In this document: in pieces, positions 11,291-24,241 of the stretch
Layout of the letters: every line of letters begins with the position of its first letter
Position numbering within the stretch: the first letter of the stretch is position 1
Assembly: GCA_027422505.1 (NCBI GenBank)
Contig: JAPQWV010000336.1
Location: 186,001 to 250,000 of the forward strand
DNA length: 64,000 bases
Source of the DNA: Craterostigma plantagineum
Lineage: Eukaryota > Streptophyta > Magnoliopsida > Lamiales > Linderniaceae
Direction of reading: 5' to 3'
Program-made: the position numbers and the translations under genes
The notes under the pieces: model-generated
What the model was told of the DNA's origin: nothing
The model's database searches: none
Seen by the model: only the letters and a program-made list of their open reading frames with translations

Positions 11291-12503
11291 ATGGCTGACA
11301 ACGAAAACAATAACGGGGATAACGAAAATCATGATGTGCCGCTCTGCGAATATGCAACTCCCTTTGTTGGCACTCAATCTGCTATTAGGCGACCAGCGCT
11401 TCCTCCGAATAACTTTGAGCTTAAGCCGATAACATTTCAAATGATCCAACAAATTCCATTTTATGGATTACCGAGCGAAGATCCAAACGCCCATATCGAT
11501 AACTTCTTGGAAATCTGTGATACTATCAAATAATGGAGTTTCAGACGATGCATTACGGCTGCGCCTGTTCCCATTCACTCTACGTGATAAAGGGAAGGCA
11601 TGGTTGAATTCCCTTCCAACTAATTCAATTACAACATGGGACATGCTCGCCAATAAATTCCTTGCCCGATTCTTTCCACCTGCAAAGAAACAACAGATAC
11701 TCAAAGAGATCACTCACTTTACTCTAATCGATGGCGAGTCGCTTTAGGAATCTTGGGACAGATTTAAGGAGCTAATGAGAAAGTGTCCGCACCATGGTAT
11801 ACCTAAATCGCAGCAAGTCTTGAGCTTCTACAACGCTATAGGCAGTGCTGAAAGAGCTGTCATTGACGCTTCTGCTAGAGGGACAATCATGAAGAAAACC
11901 GCTGATCAAGCGTACGAGTTGATAGATAGTGTCGTCAATAACAATTATCAATGGCCAATGGAGCGAGCAAGGAACACAACAACAATTCTTAAAAATGATC
12001 CGATTGCTCAATTGGTCGCTCAAGTGGCGAATCTGACGAAGCAACTTCAAACAAATCAGGCTTCGGTTAATTCCATTCACTTGCCTACTGTTGAATGCAA
12101 TCTTTGTGGCGGACCGCATCAGAGTTCTGAATGTTAATCAACAGAACAACTATCATTGGAGCAAGCACAATATGTTGGAAACTACAATCGGCAACCAAAC
12201 AATCCTTATTCAAACAACTATAATCCAGGGTGGCGTAATCATCCAAACTTTTCGTGGAAGAATAATTAGAATTCCCTACAACCAGAACATAACCATCATT
12301 CAAATGAGAAGAAAGTAAACTGGGAAGAGGCTTTGGCGAAAATGGCTACGTCACAGACACAACTCATCAACGAAATGAGAACCAACATGCAGAACCCAGC
12401 CCAAATCCGCAACCTAGAAGTTCAAGTGAGTCAAATGGCGGAGATCATAGGTGAAAGGCCATTAGGATCTTTTCCTAGTAACTCAGAGGCTAATCCAAAG
12501 TGA
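11291..12503 (+). pseudogene. Athila-like Ty3/gypsy gag, broken
   Basis: The reading starts MADNENNNGD at 11291. It continues through the gag core FYGLPSEDPNAHIDNF, then KGKAWLNSLP, ARFFPPAKK and YNAIGSAERAVIDA. A single zinc-knuckle-like motif (CNLCGGPHQSSEC) sits near 12098-12136. The frame shifts near 11530 and is interrupted by stops at about 11745, 12135, 12268 and 12501. A coiled-coil-like segment (LEVQVSQMAEII) ends the block. Gag would form the virus-like particle that packages the element RNA. The block leads directly into the protease frame at 12632, so the normal gag-pol order is kept. Confidence 0.85.
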
Positions 12504-12631
12504 GAAGGCAAAGAACATTGCAAGGCGATAACATTCAGGAGTGGCAAAGAATTAGAGTCACCAGTCAAGAATAAGAAAGTGAACTCGTCCGAAGTAGAAA
12601 ATGATACATCTGAAGAAAGAATGTTATATCT

Positions 12632-13651
12632 GTGGAGCTTAAGCGTCTACCTTCTGAAGAACCTCAGCCTCGAATTCCGTTCCCACAACGTCTCAAGAAC
12701 AATAAACTTGATCAACAATTTTCTAAATTTCTCGAAATATTTAAAAAATTGCACATCAACATTCCTTTTGCAGATGCTCTTGAACAAATGCCCAGCTATG
12801 CAAAGTTCATGAAGGATATATTGTTGAAGAAGAGAAAGTTAGGAGAATATGAAACTGTAGCGCTTACTGAAGAATGTAGTGCCATTATACAAAAGAAGGT
12901 ACCACCAAAACTCAAGGACCCAGGGAGCTTTACAATCCCTTGCACAATAGGGAACTCTGTATTTGAAAGAGCTTTGTGTGATTTAGGCGCTAGTATTAAC
13001 CTAATGCCGTTATCCATTTTTAGAAAACATGGATTAGGTGAACCGAGCCCGACGACTGTGACACTACAACTGGCAGATCGATCATTAAAACATCCACGAG
13101 GCATAATAGAAGACGTTTTAGTCAAGGTCGATAAGTTCATATTCCCTGCAGATTTTATAGTGTTTGACATGGAAGAAGACAAGGACATACCGCTAATCTT
13201 GGGTAGACCTTTCCTAGCAACAGGGAGGGCATTAATTGATGTTCATGCAGGTGAACTTCGTCTCAGAGTACATGGAGAGGAAGTTATATTTAATGTGTTT
13301 AATGCCATTAAGTATCCCAATGAAAGCGATAACTGTTTCCGTGTAGAAAATATAGAGAATCTACTACCCAAGCATATTAATAGGGAAGATCCATTGGAAT
13401 CCAGTTTGGTGCGAGACGATATACATGAGATCGATGAACAAGATATTAATGAGTGTGTGAAGTGGTTGGACTCATTCGAACCAAATAGAAGAAAATACTT
13501 TGAAGCTCTCGGCGAAAGCCCTCCCCGATCCATGTCATCTATTGAGAAGCCACCACTACTCGAACTTAAATCGTTACCATCCCATCTTCGTTATGCATTT
13601 CTAGGTGAATCTTCTACTTTACCAGTTCATCTCTCAATGATGATGAAGTAG
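12632..13651 (+). pseudogene. Athila-like protease region (339-codon open frame)
   Basis: The longest intact frame of this element. It carries the aspartic protease region typical of the clade: VPPKLKDPGSFTIP, then LCDLGASINLMP with the catalytic D of the D-x-G-A motif, then IPLILGRPFLAT. After that comes a linker (residues about 240-339) rich in acidic residues and leading to RT. The first in-frame Met at 12632 is probably not the native start, because protease is normally translated as part of the gag-pol polyprotein. The frame is intact here but isolated by stops on both sides. Confidence 0.85.
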
Positions 13652-15326
13652 AGAAGCTACTTCGAGTACTCCGAGAGTTTAAAGCAGCGATCGGGTGGAC
13701 ACTAGCTGATATCAAGGGTATCCGCCCATCAATGTGCACACATCGTATCCGCTTAGAAGATGACGCCAAACCTTCTGTAGAGCCACAACGGAGATTAAAT
13801 CCAACGATGAAGGACGTAGTGCAAAAAGAAATCCTAAAATGGTTAGACGCTGGAGTAATTTACCCAATTTCAGATAGCTCTTGGGTAAGTCCGATACATG
13901 TTGTTCCAAAGAAAGGTGGAGTCACAGTGGTAAAAAATGAGAACAATGAACTAATTCCGACAAGACCCGTTACTGGATGGCGTGTTTGCCTCGACTATCG
14001 AAAACTTAATAAAGCCACGTGTAAAGACCATTTTCCTTTGCCTTTTATTGACCAAATGCTAGATCGATTGGCGGGGCAGGACTACTACTGTTTCTAGACG
14101 GATACTCCGGATACAATCAAATTGCTATAGCACCGGAAGACCAAGAAAAGACCACCTTTACATGTCCGTACGGTACGTTTGCTTTTCGAAGAATGCCATT
14201 TGGACTATGCAATGCACCGGGTACATTCCAAAGATGTATGTTGGCAATTTTTTCTGATATGGTAGAGAAAACAATTGAGGTATTCATGGATGATTTTTCT
14301 GTTATTGGAAGTTCTTTCGATAATTGCCTAGATAATCTTGTTTTAGTATTGAAACGTTGTGAAGAAACTAACCTTGTTTTAAATTGGGAGAAATGCCATT
14401 TTATGGTTCGAGAAGGTATTGTCTTAGGTCACAAGGTTTCTCACAAAGGGATTGAAGTTGATCGGGCAAAGATTGAGACAATAGAAAAGCTTCCACCACC
14501 TTCATCCGTCAAGGGAATTAGGAGTTTCTTGGGACACGCTGGGTTTTATCGACGATTTATTAAGGACTTCTCCAGTATATCAAAGCCATTATCGAGCCTC
14601 TTAATGCAAGGAGCGCCCTTTATCTTTGATGCAGCATGTGAGGAGGCATTCTCTACTATAAAGGAGAAACTAGTGTCGGCACCGATCGTGATTGCTCCGG
14701 ATTGGGACTTACCGTTCGAGTTGATGTGTGATGCAAGTGATTATGCAGTGGGAGCAGTTCTTGGACAACGTAAGGGCAAGATTTTTCATACTATTTACTA
14801 TGCGAGTCGAACTCTCAACGATGCTCAGCTCAATTATGCCACAACCGAGAAGGAATTACTTGCTATCGTCTTCGCCTTCGAAAAGTTCAGATCATACTTA
14901 ATCGGGAACAAGGTAATTGTGCATACTGATCACTCGGCCATCGAATATCTCATGGAAAAGAAGGATGCAAAACCACGACTGATTCGATGGGTTCTATTGC
15001 TTCAAGAGTTCGATGTGGAGATTAAAGATAAGAAGGGAACAGAGAATTTAGTAGCAGATCATCTCTCTCGTTTGGAGCTGCCAGAAGAAAATGAATTGAA
15101 GAAACAAACTATCGATGATAACTTTCCAGACGAACGACTCTTGGCTATATCGCAAGCTCCGTGGTATGCTGATTTCGTCAACTATCTTGCAGAAAAAATA
15201 ATACCAACTGAGCTTAATTATCAAGGGAAGAAGAAATTCTTTGCCGATATAAAACATTATTATTGGGAAGATCCTTATCTGTATAAGCATTGTGCCGACC
15301 AAGTTATACGAAGATGTGTCTCATGA
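13652..15326 (+). pseudogene. Athila-like reverse transcriptase and RNase H
   Basis: The RT begins in one frame (13732-14097) with HRIRLEDDAKPS, SSWVSPIHVVPKKGG and LDYRKLNKAT. It then needs a frame change near 14093 to continue with [11 protein letters not shown] and [13 protein letters not shown]. The catalytic box reads FMDDFS (14286-14303), and ...[12 protein letters not shown] follows. RNase H follows with [32 protein letters not shown] and [11 protein letters not shown] tether then leads to the integrase zinc-finger region. RT and RNase H active-site residues are all present, so decay here is limited to the frame break and the early stop. Confidence 0.9.
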
Positions 15327-16430
15327 GAAGAAGCGCACGATATTTTACGACATTGTCATGCTCTCGAGTGTGGAGGCCATTTTGGAGGGAATCGTACAGC
15401 TGCTAAAGTTTTACAATCAGGTTGTTATTGGCCGACTTTATTTAAAGACGCCCATGCTTTCGTATCGGCTTGTGATCGTTGTCAAAGGACAGGTAATATT
15501 TCAAGAAGAGACGAGATGCCACTTAATACTATGTTTGAAGTTGAGTTATTTGATGTATGGGGTGGGACCATCTCCATCGTCATACGGTAACGAATATATC
15601 TTCCTAGCAGTAGATTACGTGTCTAAATGGGTAGAAGCAGTAGCTACGCAAAAGAACGATGGTAAGACAGTTCTCAACTTTATGAAGAAGAATATTTTCA
15701 CTAGGTTCGGAACTCCACGAGCGATCTTGAGCGATGGGGGAACTCACTTTTGTAACAAGCAATTCGATGCTCTTCTGTCGCATTATGGTGTTAAGCACGC
15801 ACGGCACTAGCTTACCACCCTCAGACCAATGGACAAGCAGAAGTATCTAATCGAGAGATTAAGCAAATTTTGGAAAAAACTGTAAGTATCTCTCGAAAAG
15901 ATTGGGCCAAGAAAATCGACGATGCATTGTGGGCATACCGGACAGCATTTAAGACACCTATTGGAATGTCACCATACAGATTGGTTTATGGAAAATCGTG
16001 TCATCTTCCGGTCGAACTAGAACATAAAGCGTATTGGGCGATGAAGCAATTAAACATGGATAAGCAAGCTGCAGGCAAGAAACGTCTTTTACAACTAAAC
16101 CATCTGGATGAATTTCGCAATGAGGCTTACGAAAATGCAAAAATCTACAAAGAACGAACGAAGGCTTGGCACGATAAATATATTCGAAGAAAAGAATTTG
16201 TTGTTGGAGATCAAGTACTTCTTTTTAATTCTAGGCTTCGCTTGTTTCCAGGCAAGCTAAAGTCAAGGTGGTCAGGTCCATTTACGGTTACTAAAGTATT
16301 TCCTTATGGTGCGGTAGAGATTAATGACCCCGAAAAAGGAACGTTCAAGGTCAATGGGCAGCGGTTGAAACCGTACATCAATGGTGAAGTCGATCAAGAG
16401 AAGACCACTGTAATGCTCAACACACCTTAG
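15327..16430 (+). pseudogene. Athila-like integrase, first catalytic Asp deleted
   Basis: The HHCC finger is spread over two frames (ending CDRCQRTGN near 15475-15500). The core is in frame at 15540-15810 with VDYVSKWVEA and LSDGGTHFCN (second catalytic D). It then shifts near 15808 to reach [12 protein letters not shown] (catalytic E) and the C-terminal region [18 protein letters not shown]...RWSGPF, ending at 16430. Just upstream of PSSYGNEY the sequence goes from DVWG straight to GP. The short block that in relatives holds the first catalytic Asp is missing, together with a frame change. The enzyme would be dead even without the frameshifts. Confidence 0.85.
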
Positions 16431-16545
16431 AAAATCAAGGCGTCGAGCTAATGACGTTAAACAAGCGCTTCTTGGGAGGCAACCCAAGCACTATCTATGC
16501 ACTGTTATCTCATATTTTAAGTTTTTGTCCTATTATATTTTGGCA
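16431..16545 (+). mobile_element. Conserved post-integrase tail of the Athila-like element
   Basis: The motif GTCGAGCTAATGACGTTAAA, followed by GCTTCTTGGGAGGCAACCCA, is one I know from just downstream of pol in Athila-type elements. After about 16545 the sequence changes character and neither an env-like region, a polypurine tract nor a 3' LTR is found. The element is therefore truncated at its 3' side. Confidence 0.55.
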
Positions 16546-17270
16546 AATCTACACATAAATCCCCCTACCCCAAACTATACATCAACTTACTCCCCCCTCT
16601 CATTTCATTTATCACTAAACTCCCCATTTCAAACTATTATATCACATAGCTACCTAATGGACAAATATACCCCTTTATAACATTAATATTGCAAAATAAC
16701 CAACTGAACTCATATACTGTGAGAGGACGACGAAGAACGAAAGCAGCGACGAGGAACGAAAAGCAGACGAGGAACGAAAAGCAGACGAACGAGGAGCAGA
16801 CGACGACGCGACGATACAGAGCAGTCAGCCCAGCTTCGCCTCCACAACGAGCAGCGAACGAGATATTAGGGCTTCACGCATCACCTCAACGGTACGGCCG
16901 CTTCGTTCGACTGGGTTTTTTCGTTTTTTTGTGGCATTTTGTGTTAATGTAGAGATTAGGGCTTTCATAGTTGCATTCCTTGAAAGATTTCATGTCGGGC
17001 TGTGTTTAATTGTTGATTTCGGCTCGAATTTGGTGTTTATGGCAAAATTAGGGTTTAATTATTTCGTTTTTTCGATTTGGGGAAGTTGGTATCACTGAAA
17101 TTAGGGTTTGTTAGCTTCTAATTTCACTGTGCGATGTAAGGTACTGCATTTGTGACGCCTTGGTACGAGTCTTGACAGTGTTTTGGTACTATGATTGAAT
17201 TGGTCCTTGTATGTGGTTTTTGGTACCGTAAGTTTATTATTTGATTCTCTCGTTGTTGTCGCGTGCAGAA
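16546..17270 (+). promoter_or_regulatory. 5' leader region of the Ulp1-like gene
   Basis: The stretch begins with pyrimidine-rich segments (ATCCCCCTACCCC, TTACTCCCCCCTC, AACTCCCCATTTC) that look like the end of a transposon, possibly a MULE terminus. At about 16745-16800 a GACGAGGAACGAAAAGCA unit is tandemly repeated. A probable 5' UTR intron runs from a GTACGG donor near 16890 to a CGTGCAG acceptor at 17268. No TATA box is obvious. Confidence 0.35.
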
Positions 17271-19885
17271 ATGGCACGGAAGTCGAAAAAACCCTCCGGC
17301 TCAAGAAGAAATAATTACGAGATGACATCACGGTGTCATCCCAACCTTTTTAGAGAGACGATAATTGAATTAGGGCTGAAGGAGGAACACAAAAAACTGT
17401 TAAAGCAAACTCCATTCTACAGTTTCTTGGAGATGCCGAAGATGTCACAATCTTTTACAAGAATTGTGGCATTATTGAGGCGCTATAAAGTGGAGGAGAA
17501 CACTTTTCGGTTCGGTGATGATATAGACGTTATATTCTCACCTCAGGAGTTTAGTTTGGTGATGGGGTTGCACCATTTAGGGCAAGCCGTTGATCCGGAT
17601 AGTAAATTTACGGCGTCAATCGTTGAACGCCATTTTGATGGGAAAAATGGCAATGTAACACGAAAAAGTATAATGAAGTTGTTGAAGTCTTTAGTTGGTG
17701 AGGAGGAGAAGGAGAGTGTTGAGGATTTTGTTCGTGCTGTCATTCTTCTCTTATTTAATTGTGTACTTTCTCCGATGGGTAATTCGAAAAACCCATCTTT
17801 TGTTGATGTATACGTGGACGATCTAGAGGGTCTTGGAGAATATGCTTGGGGAGCGGCCGTGCATACTTTTCTGTTGGAGGAGATGAAAATTGCCGCTGCC
17901 TTTGAAAATGAGGGATCGAATGTGACGATCAATGGTTGCACTATTGGATTGATGGTAAGTTACTTTATTTATTTTGTTATTTCAGCTTGTATTTTGTGCT
18001 CTTTCTATAATTCTAATGCGTGCGTTCGTGTTTATAGATGTGGGTGTATGAGCATGTGCCTTCGTTGGCACGAAAGAGGCATCCCTATATGTTCCCACGA
18101 TGGTTCAATTGGGAATTCCGTTATGTTCCAAATGATAGTAGGATTGCGGAGACACAACTAGCTGAAATTACCAGTGTTCTTCCGATTATCCCTCGAAGAA
18201 ACGAGATGAAGTTTGTGGAACCAATTGCGCAAATGCCAATGGTATATAACATGGGTTCTCAAATAGCGCATTTTTATGTTTCTTAATATTAACAATATTT
18301 GTTTTCTTTAGGTAATTTGAGGGGAACAAGGTCAAGGGGATGAGATACGTTCGAAACTGAAGAATGATCTGAGAGCACGTGTTGAACAGTTGGAGGCTGC
18401 GATGCGGGAAAAAAATGATGTAATTGAAAAGTTGAGAGCGAGGATTCGGGTAGCGACAGAGGAGGCTGAGGCTGAGGGTGACGATGGAAAGTCCAGAGGT
18501 GATGATGAGATTGGTGCATCGTTTGATTTAGACGGTGGGGGTGGTGTTGGTGAGGGCTGGGATGAGATGGCTGAGGTTGAAAAGGAGGAGGCTGAGGTTG
18601 CAAGGGAGGATGAGGTCGCAAGGGAGGATGAGGTGGCGAAGGCGCAGGCACAGGCTGATGAGACAGTGGCAATCATCCTTGCTGATTTGAATAAAGTTGA
18701 ACTCGAGCCAAAGCCCGTGGCACTGTCAGCGGCATCATCGATAGCACGAACAGTGAGAGGCCGTGAAGATAGAAAGAAGAAGCGGGATTCTGAGTTTACT
18801 ACGCCAGGATCCTCCGATATTACGGCGCCGAAGAAAAAAAGGAAGACGGCGAAAGCACCAACTCAAGTAGTTGAAATAGGCGAGCAAGGATCAGATGAGG
18901 AGGCTCCCATTGACTGGTATGAGAGGTACATGGGTCGTACGGACTACGCTGGGAAAGAGAAGTTGCAAACCGAACAGAGAGATTGCATCAACACGTACAT
19001 AGAGGCGAGGAAGATTGGGTACGTTTAATTTAAGTTCCAGTGTTGTTAAGTGCCTTTTTAAATATGTTGCCTTTAATTAATATGTTTTAATTCTTATTGG
19101 GCTGTTGCAAGGTTAATGGTTTGGCAGAACGACCTTTGTGAGGTTAATCCCGAAGCTTTCTATATGTTGCTCTACGGTGGCTTGATATCGTCTCCCGTGA
19201 TAGATGCGTTCGGCGATTGTCTCCAACGTTTTGGAGGCAATCCCGAAGACAGACCTCGTTCGTTCGTGATCCCGTCCTTCGTCCAGATAGAGTTCTTCGC
19301 GAAGGTGGTAAACATAACGAAGACCGCGAAGGTAAACATGAACACGATTGGAGAGATTGTGGAGTCACTTTCCGATAGCGCGGTGGCCTGGTTGGATAAG
19401 ATTGATGATGTTGCCTTGGGAACCCTACACTACATCATATCCCCTATATACATGAGAAATCATTGGGCTGTGTTGATTTACAAGTTGGGGAAAGACGGTT
19501 TTACGTACGAGATTCGCTGAAGCACAATCACATGAAATGGGCGACTAGATCATTTGTAAGTTTGAATTTTTGTGAACTAAATGCTTTATGTCATGTTCTT
19601 AACGAGAGGTATATTGTACAGGCCCGTTTTCTGTCGACCTACTGGACATACAAGTGGGACTATAAGGCAAAGTCAATCATGCCAGAGTTTGAGTCCACGA
19701 GGCAGCAGAATCCGGATGGCGTTGATTGCGGCGTGCATACTGCAATGTCCATGGATCGATATATCGTTGGACCTGTGGCTCGTGGGAGGTACCTTGACGA
19801 GGTTGACGTCGAACTGTATCGTGGCTTCATGGCTGCCACGATACTTAAGGATGATCTTAGTTGCATGCTCCACTTGTTTGAGTGA
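17271..19885 (+). pseudogene. DUF1985 plus Ulp1 (C48) SUMO-protease-like gene, two coding breaks
   Basis: Five exons with canonical borders: 17271-17954, 18038-18241, 18312-19018, 19112-19555 and 19622-19885. Exons 1-2 encode a DUF1985-type domain (RYKVEENTFRFGDDIDVIF, FSLVMGLHHLG). Exon 3 encodes a charged coiled-coil linker with an acidic EVAREDEVAREDEVA repeat and basic KKRKTAKAP stretches. Exons 4-5 encode a C48 protease with catalytic His in NHWAV, Asp in VRDSL, Gln in RQQNPD and Cys in DCGVH. Exon 3 opens with an in-frame TGA (18318-18320). Near 19492-19498 a frameshift separates the His-containing frame from the Asp-containing one. Such DUF1985-Ulp1 genes are commonly carried by Mutator-like elements (the Kaonashi group), but no MURA transposase is visible here. 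A live enzyme would cleave SUMO. It is flanked by the truncated Athila-like element and the satellite. Confidence 0.8.
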
Positions 19886-19903
19886 TGTTTGCCTGTGTTT
19901 TGA

Positions 19904-20067
19904 GACTGAGATGCTTTTGATCCTCTTAGGATGTGACTTGTTTATGTTTTTGGCATCTGTAGGTTTTGTAGTACCTGAACAAACAGACTGAGATGCTGTT
20001 GATATTGGTAGGATGTGACTTGTGTATGTTTTTGGCATCTGTAGGTTTTGTAGTACCTGAACAAACA
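19904..20067. repeat. 82-bp tandem duplication just after the Ulp1-like stop codon
   Basis: GACTGAGATGCT-initiated units at 19904-19985 and 19986-20067 are near-identical and end GTAGTACCTGAACAAACA. They begin 18 bp after the Ulp1-like stop codon. They introduce the GTAGTACC motif that dominates the following satellite. Confidence 0.8.
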
Positions 20068-21034
20068 TAGTACCAATATTACTAGAAGGTAGTACCTAAG
20101 TATCTCTATTATAGTACCATTTGTAGTACTTAAATTGGATCGGTAAATAGACATTTACACTACCTAATCGTGGATAATTGTAATATCATAAATTATGCAC
20201 CCGTAGTACCATAACTACGGTAAAGTACTAACGGACCAAAAAATGACCCGAACGATGTCGATATACGCCAAATCTAATTTGTGGTACCAGTAACTAGACA
20301 TTTGATGTACCTAAACGTATAGAATTGCTGTATCATAAAATGTGCTCTTACGGTACCATATCTAGGTCGTTTGTAGTACCTTTTCGAAACGTGGGAGCGG
20401 CTTCGAAGTACGCCAAATCTAATTTATCGTACCATTACGTCCACGTTTGTGGTATCTAAACATGGATAATCGTTGTATCATGGACTGTGCAAGCGTGGTA
20501 CCATATATAGGTTGTTTGTAGTACCTTTCCGTGCCGTGCGAGCGGCTTCGAAGTACGCCAAATTTAATTTGTCGTACCATTATGTAGACTTTTACGGTAC
20601 CTAATAGTGAATATTTGTAGTGAATGATGAACACGCAGTACCATATCTAGGTCGTTTGTAGTACCATTTCCGTGCCGTGCGAGCAGCTTCGAAGCACGCC
20701 CAATCCATTTTGTCGTACGATTTGTAGTACCTAATCGTAACCACTGAGGTACCATAGTGTGAGCTCCCGTAGTACCACAAGTGGATCCTTTGTAGTACCT
20801 TTTCTGTGTCGTGCGAGCGGCTTCGAAGTACGCCAAATCTAATTTGTCGTACCGATACGTAGCTATTTGTAGTACGTAACCGTGGATTATTGAGGTACCA
20901 TTATATATGCTGTCGCAGTATCATAACTTGGTCTATTGTAGTACCATTTCCGTGCCGTGCGAGTGGCTTCGAAGTACGCCTAATCCAATTTGTCGTACCA
21001 TTTGTAGTACCTAACCTAGGTCCATTGAAGTATC

Positions 21035-21535
21035 TGTTAAACGCATTTCAATGCGTTTATCGTAGTATTTATTCGGGGTATAATAAAGCGTTAGCAATCA
21101 ATTTATGCATTTATTCGATATATTTACACTTGTTTTATTGTTGAAGGAGCTTAGGACGAGTTTCGGGCGAAAAGGATCGAAAAAGGAGCAAAACGGCGCG
21201 AAAAAGGGCGAAACTGCCCTCGGTCACGGCCAGACGCATTACCCGTCACGGCCGTGACGAGGGACAGTGAGCGAGAGAGCGGCTCGCTGATGAAGGTCAC
21301 GGCCGTGACGCATAATGCGTCTGGCCGTGACGCGAGGCAGAATGGTCCACTGACGAAGGTCACGGCCGTGACGCTTAATGCGTCTGGCCGTGACACCAGG
21401 CAGAGAAGCCCACTGATGATAGTCACGGCCGTGACCATCGATGCACTTGGCCGTGACGCATGGTTTCGATATTCTCGCGTAGAGTCGGTGACGGTCACGG
21501 CCGTGACAGCCCATGTCCCAGACCGTGACCTGCGC
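21035..21535 (+). mobile_element. Fragment of an LTR with a repeated 14-bp palindrome, inside the satellite
   Basis: The fragment starts TGTTAAACGC and contains a perfect hairpin (AAACGCATT, TC, AATGCGTTT; 21039-21058). It ends without a CA boundary where satellite resumes. It carries five copies of the perfect palindrome GTCACGGCCGTGAC (21245, 21296, 21359, 21422 and 21494), spaced 51-72 bp apart, plus half-copies. The TG start and composition suggest the U3 part of a gypsy LTR (possibly Athila-like), but no partner LTR was found. Confidence 0.5.
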
Positions 21536-21970
21536 GAAATTTGATGTACCTAAATGTATATAATTGCGGTATCATAACATGTGCTGTTACGGTACCATAC
21601 CTTGGTCGTTTGTAGTACCTTTTCGAAACGTGCGAGCGGCTTCGAAGTACGCCAAATCTAATTTATCGTACCATTACGTCCACGTTTGTGGTACCTACAC
21701 ATGGATAATTTTGGTATCATGGTGTGTAACAGCGTAGTACCATATCTGGGTTGTTTGTAGTACCTTTTCCGTGCCGTGCGAGCGTCCTCCAAGTACGACA
21801 AATCTAATTTGTCGTACCATTATGTACACTTTTGTGGTACCTATTCTTGGATTGTTGTGGTGTCATGGAGCGTGATAACGGGGTACCATAACTAGGTCGG
21901 TTGCAGTACCTTTGCCGTGCCGTGCGAGCGGCTTCGGAGTACGCCAAATCAAATTTGTCGTACCATTACC

Positions 21971-24241
21971 TAGACATTTGTTGTACCTACATATGGATTA
22001 TTGCAGTACCATCCCTTACGTTTCTGTAGTATCATAAGTAGGTACTCTGTAGTACCTTTTCGGAGCCCCTTCGTTCGATTGTCGAAAGCACGTAGAATCT
22101 TGAGCATTAAGGACCTAGAGCTTACATAATATGGCAAAGAACAAAAATTTTAAATATAAATCAACGTTAAATGTTGACTATGTGGTAAGATATTGTTACT
22201 AGCATCAATTGAGTGGAAAGAAAGTTGGGATTTCAAGTAGCTATCCTCGAGTCTAATATGGCAGTTTAGACATTTGTTGTACCTACATATGGATTATTGC
22301 AGTACCATCCCTTACGTTTCTGTAGTATCATAAGTAGGTACTCTGTAGTACCTTTTCGGTGCCCCTTCGTTCGATTGTCGAAAGCACGTAGAATCTTGAG
22401 CATTAAGGACCTAGAGCTTACATAATATGGCAAAGAACAAAAATTTTAAATATAAATCAACGTTAAATGTTGACTATGTGGTAAGATATTGTTACTAGCA
22501 TCAATTGAGTGGAAAGAAAGTTGGGATTTCAAGTAGCTATCCTCGAGTCTAATCTTCAACACACCAACTTCGATACCAATTGATCAAATTACTATGATTT
22601 ACTACGGTAAAGTACTAACGGACCAAAAAATGACCCGGACGACGTCGATATACGCCAAATCTAATTTGTAGTACCAGTAAGTACACATTTGATGTACCTA
22701 AGCGTAGATAGTTGTGGTATCAAAATGTGTGCTCTTACAGTACCATTACTATGAAACGTGCGAGCGGCTTCGCAGTACGCCAAATCTAATTTATCGTACC
22801 ATTACGTCCATGTTTGTGGTACCTACCCGTGGATAATTTCGGTATCATGGTGTGTAACAGCATAGTATCATATCTGGGTTATTTGTAGTACCTTTTCCGT
22901 GCCGTGCGAGCGTCCTCCAAGTACGACAAATCTAATTTGTCGTACCATTATGTACACTTTTGTGGTACCTATTCTTCGACGGTTGTGGTATCATGGAGCG
23001 TGATAACGGGGTACCATAACTCGGTCGGTTGCAGTACCTTTGCCGTGCCGTGCGAGCGGCTTCGGAGTACGCCAAATCAAATTTGTCGTACCATTACCTA
23101 GACATTTGTTGTACCTACATATGGATTATTGCAGTACCATCCCTTTCGTTTCTGTAGTATCATAAGTAGGTACTCTGTAGTACCTTTTCAGTGCCCCTTC
23201 GTTCGATTGTCGAAAGCACGTAGAATCTTGAGCATTAAGGACCTAGAGCTTACATAATATGGCAAAGAACAAAAATTTTAAATATAAATCAACGTTAAAT
23301 GTTGACTATGTGGTAAGATATTGTTACTAGCATCAATTGAGTGGAAAGAAAGTTGGGATTTCTAGTAGCTATCCTCGAGTCTAATCTTCAACACACCAAC
23401 TTCGATATCAATTGATCAAATTACTATGATTTACCACGGTAAAGTACTAACGGACCAAAAAATGACCCGAACGACGTCGATATACGCCAATTCTAATTTG
23501 TAGTACCAGTAAGTACACATTTGATGTACCTAAGCGTAGATAGTTGTGGTATCAAAATATGTGCTCTTACAGTACCATACCTTGGTCGTTTGTAGTACCT
23601 TTTCGAAACGTGCGAGCGGCTTCGAAGTACGCCAAATCTAATTTATCGTACCATTACCTAGACATTTGTTGTACCTACATATGGATTATTGCAGTACCAT
23701 CCCTTACGTTTCTGTCGTATCATAAGTAGGTACTCTGTAGTACCTTTTCGGTGCCCCTTCGTTCGATTGTCGAAAGCACGTAGAATCTTGAGCATTAAGG
23801 ACCTAGAGCTTACATAATATGACAAAGAACAAAAATTTTAAATATAAATCAACGTTAAATGTTGACTATGTGGTAAGATATTGTTACTAGCATCAATTGA
23901 GTGGAAAGAAAGTTGGGATTTCAAGTAGCTATCCTCGAGTCTAATATGGCAGTTTAGACATTTGTTGTACCTACATATGGATTATTGCAGTACCATCCCT
24001 TACGTTTCTGTAGTATCATAAGTAGGTACTCTGTAGTACCTTTTCGGTGCCCCTTCGTTCGATTGTCGAAAGCACGTAGAATCTTGAGCATTAAGGACCT
24101 AGAGCTTACATAATATGGCAAAGAACAAAAATTTTAAATATAAATCAACGTTAAATGTTGACTATGTGGTAAGTTATTGTTACTAGCATCAATTGAGTGG
24201 AAAGAAAGTTGGGATTTCAAGTAGCTATCCTCGAGTCTAAT
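21971..24241. repeat. Five copies of a 287-bp block (higher-order repeat)
   Basis: A block running from TAGACATTTGTTGTACC to CCTCGAGTCTAAT occurs at 21971-22257, 22266-22553, 23099-23385, 23659-23945 and 23955-24241 with only a few base differences. Two adjacent pairs (copies 1-2 and 4-5) are joined by the same ATGGCAGTT spacer. A second block starting CTTCAACACACCAACTTCG follows copies 2, 3 and 5. The pattern implies duplication of whole multi-block units. Confidence 0.85.

Noticed and set aside
18289..18676. Proline/histidine-rich minus-strand frames opposite the Ulp1-like exon 3
   Set aside because: They are antisense shadows of the Glu/Ala-rich coiled-coil codons; the plus-strand gene explains them.
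21245..21507. Regularly spaced 14-bp palindromes that look CRISPR-like
   Set aside because: Plant nuclear context, unequal spacers, spacers partly repetitive, and no cas genes. They are LTR-internal palindromes.
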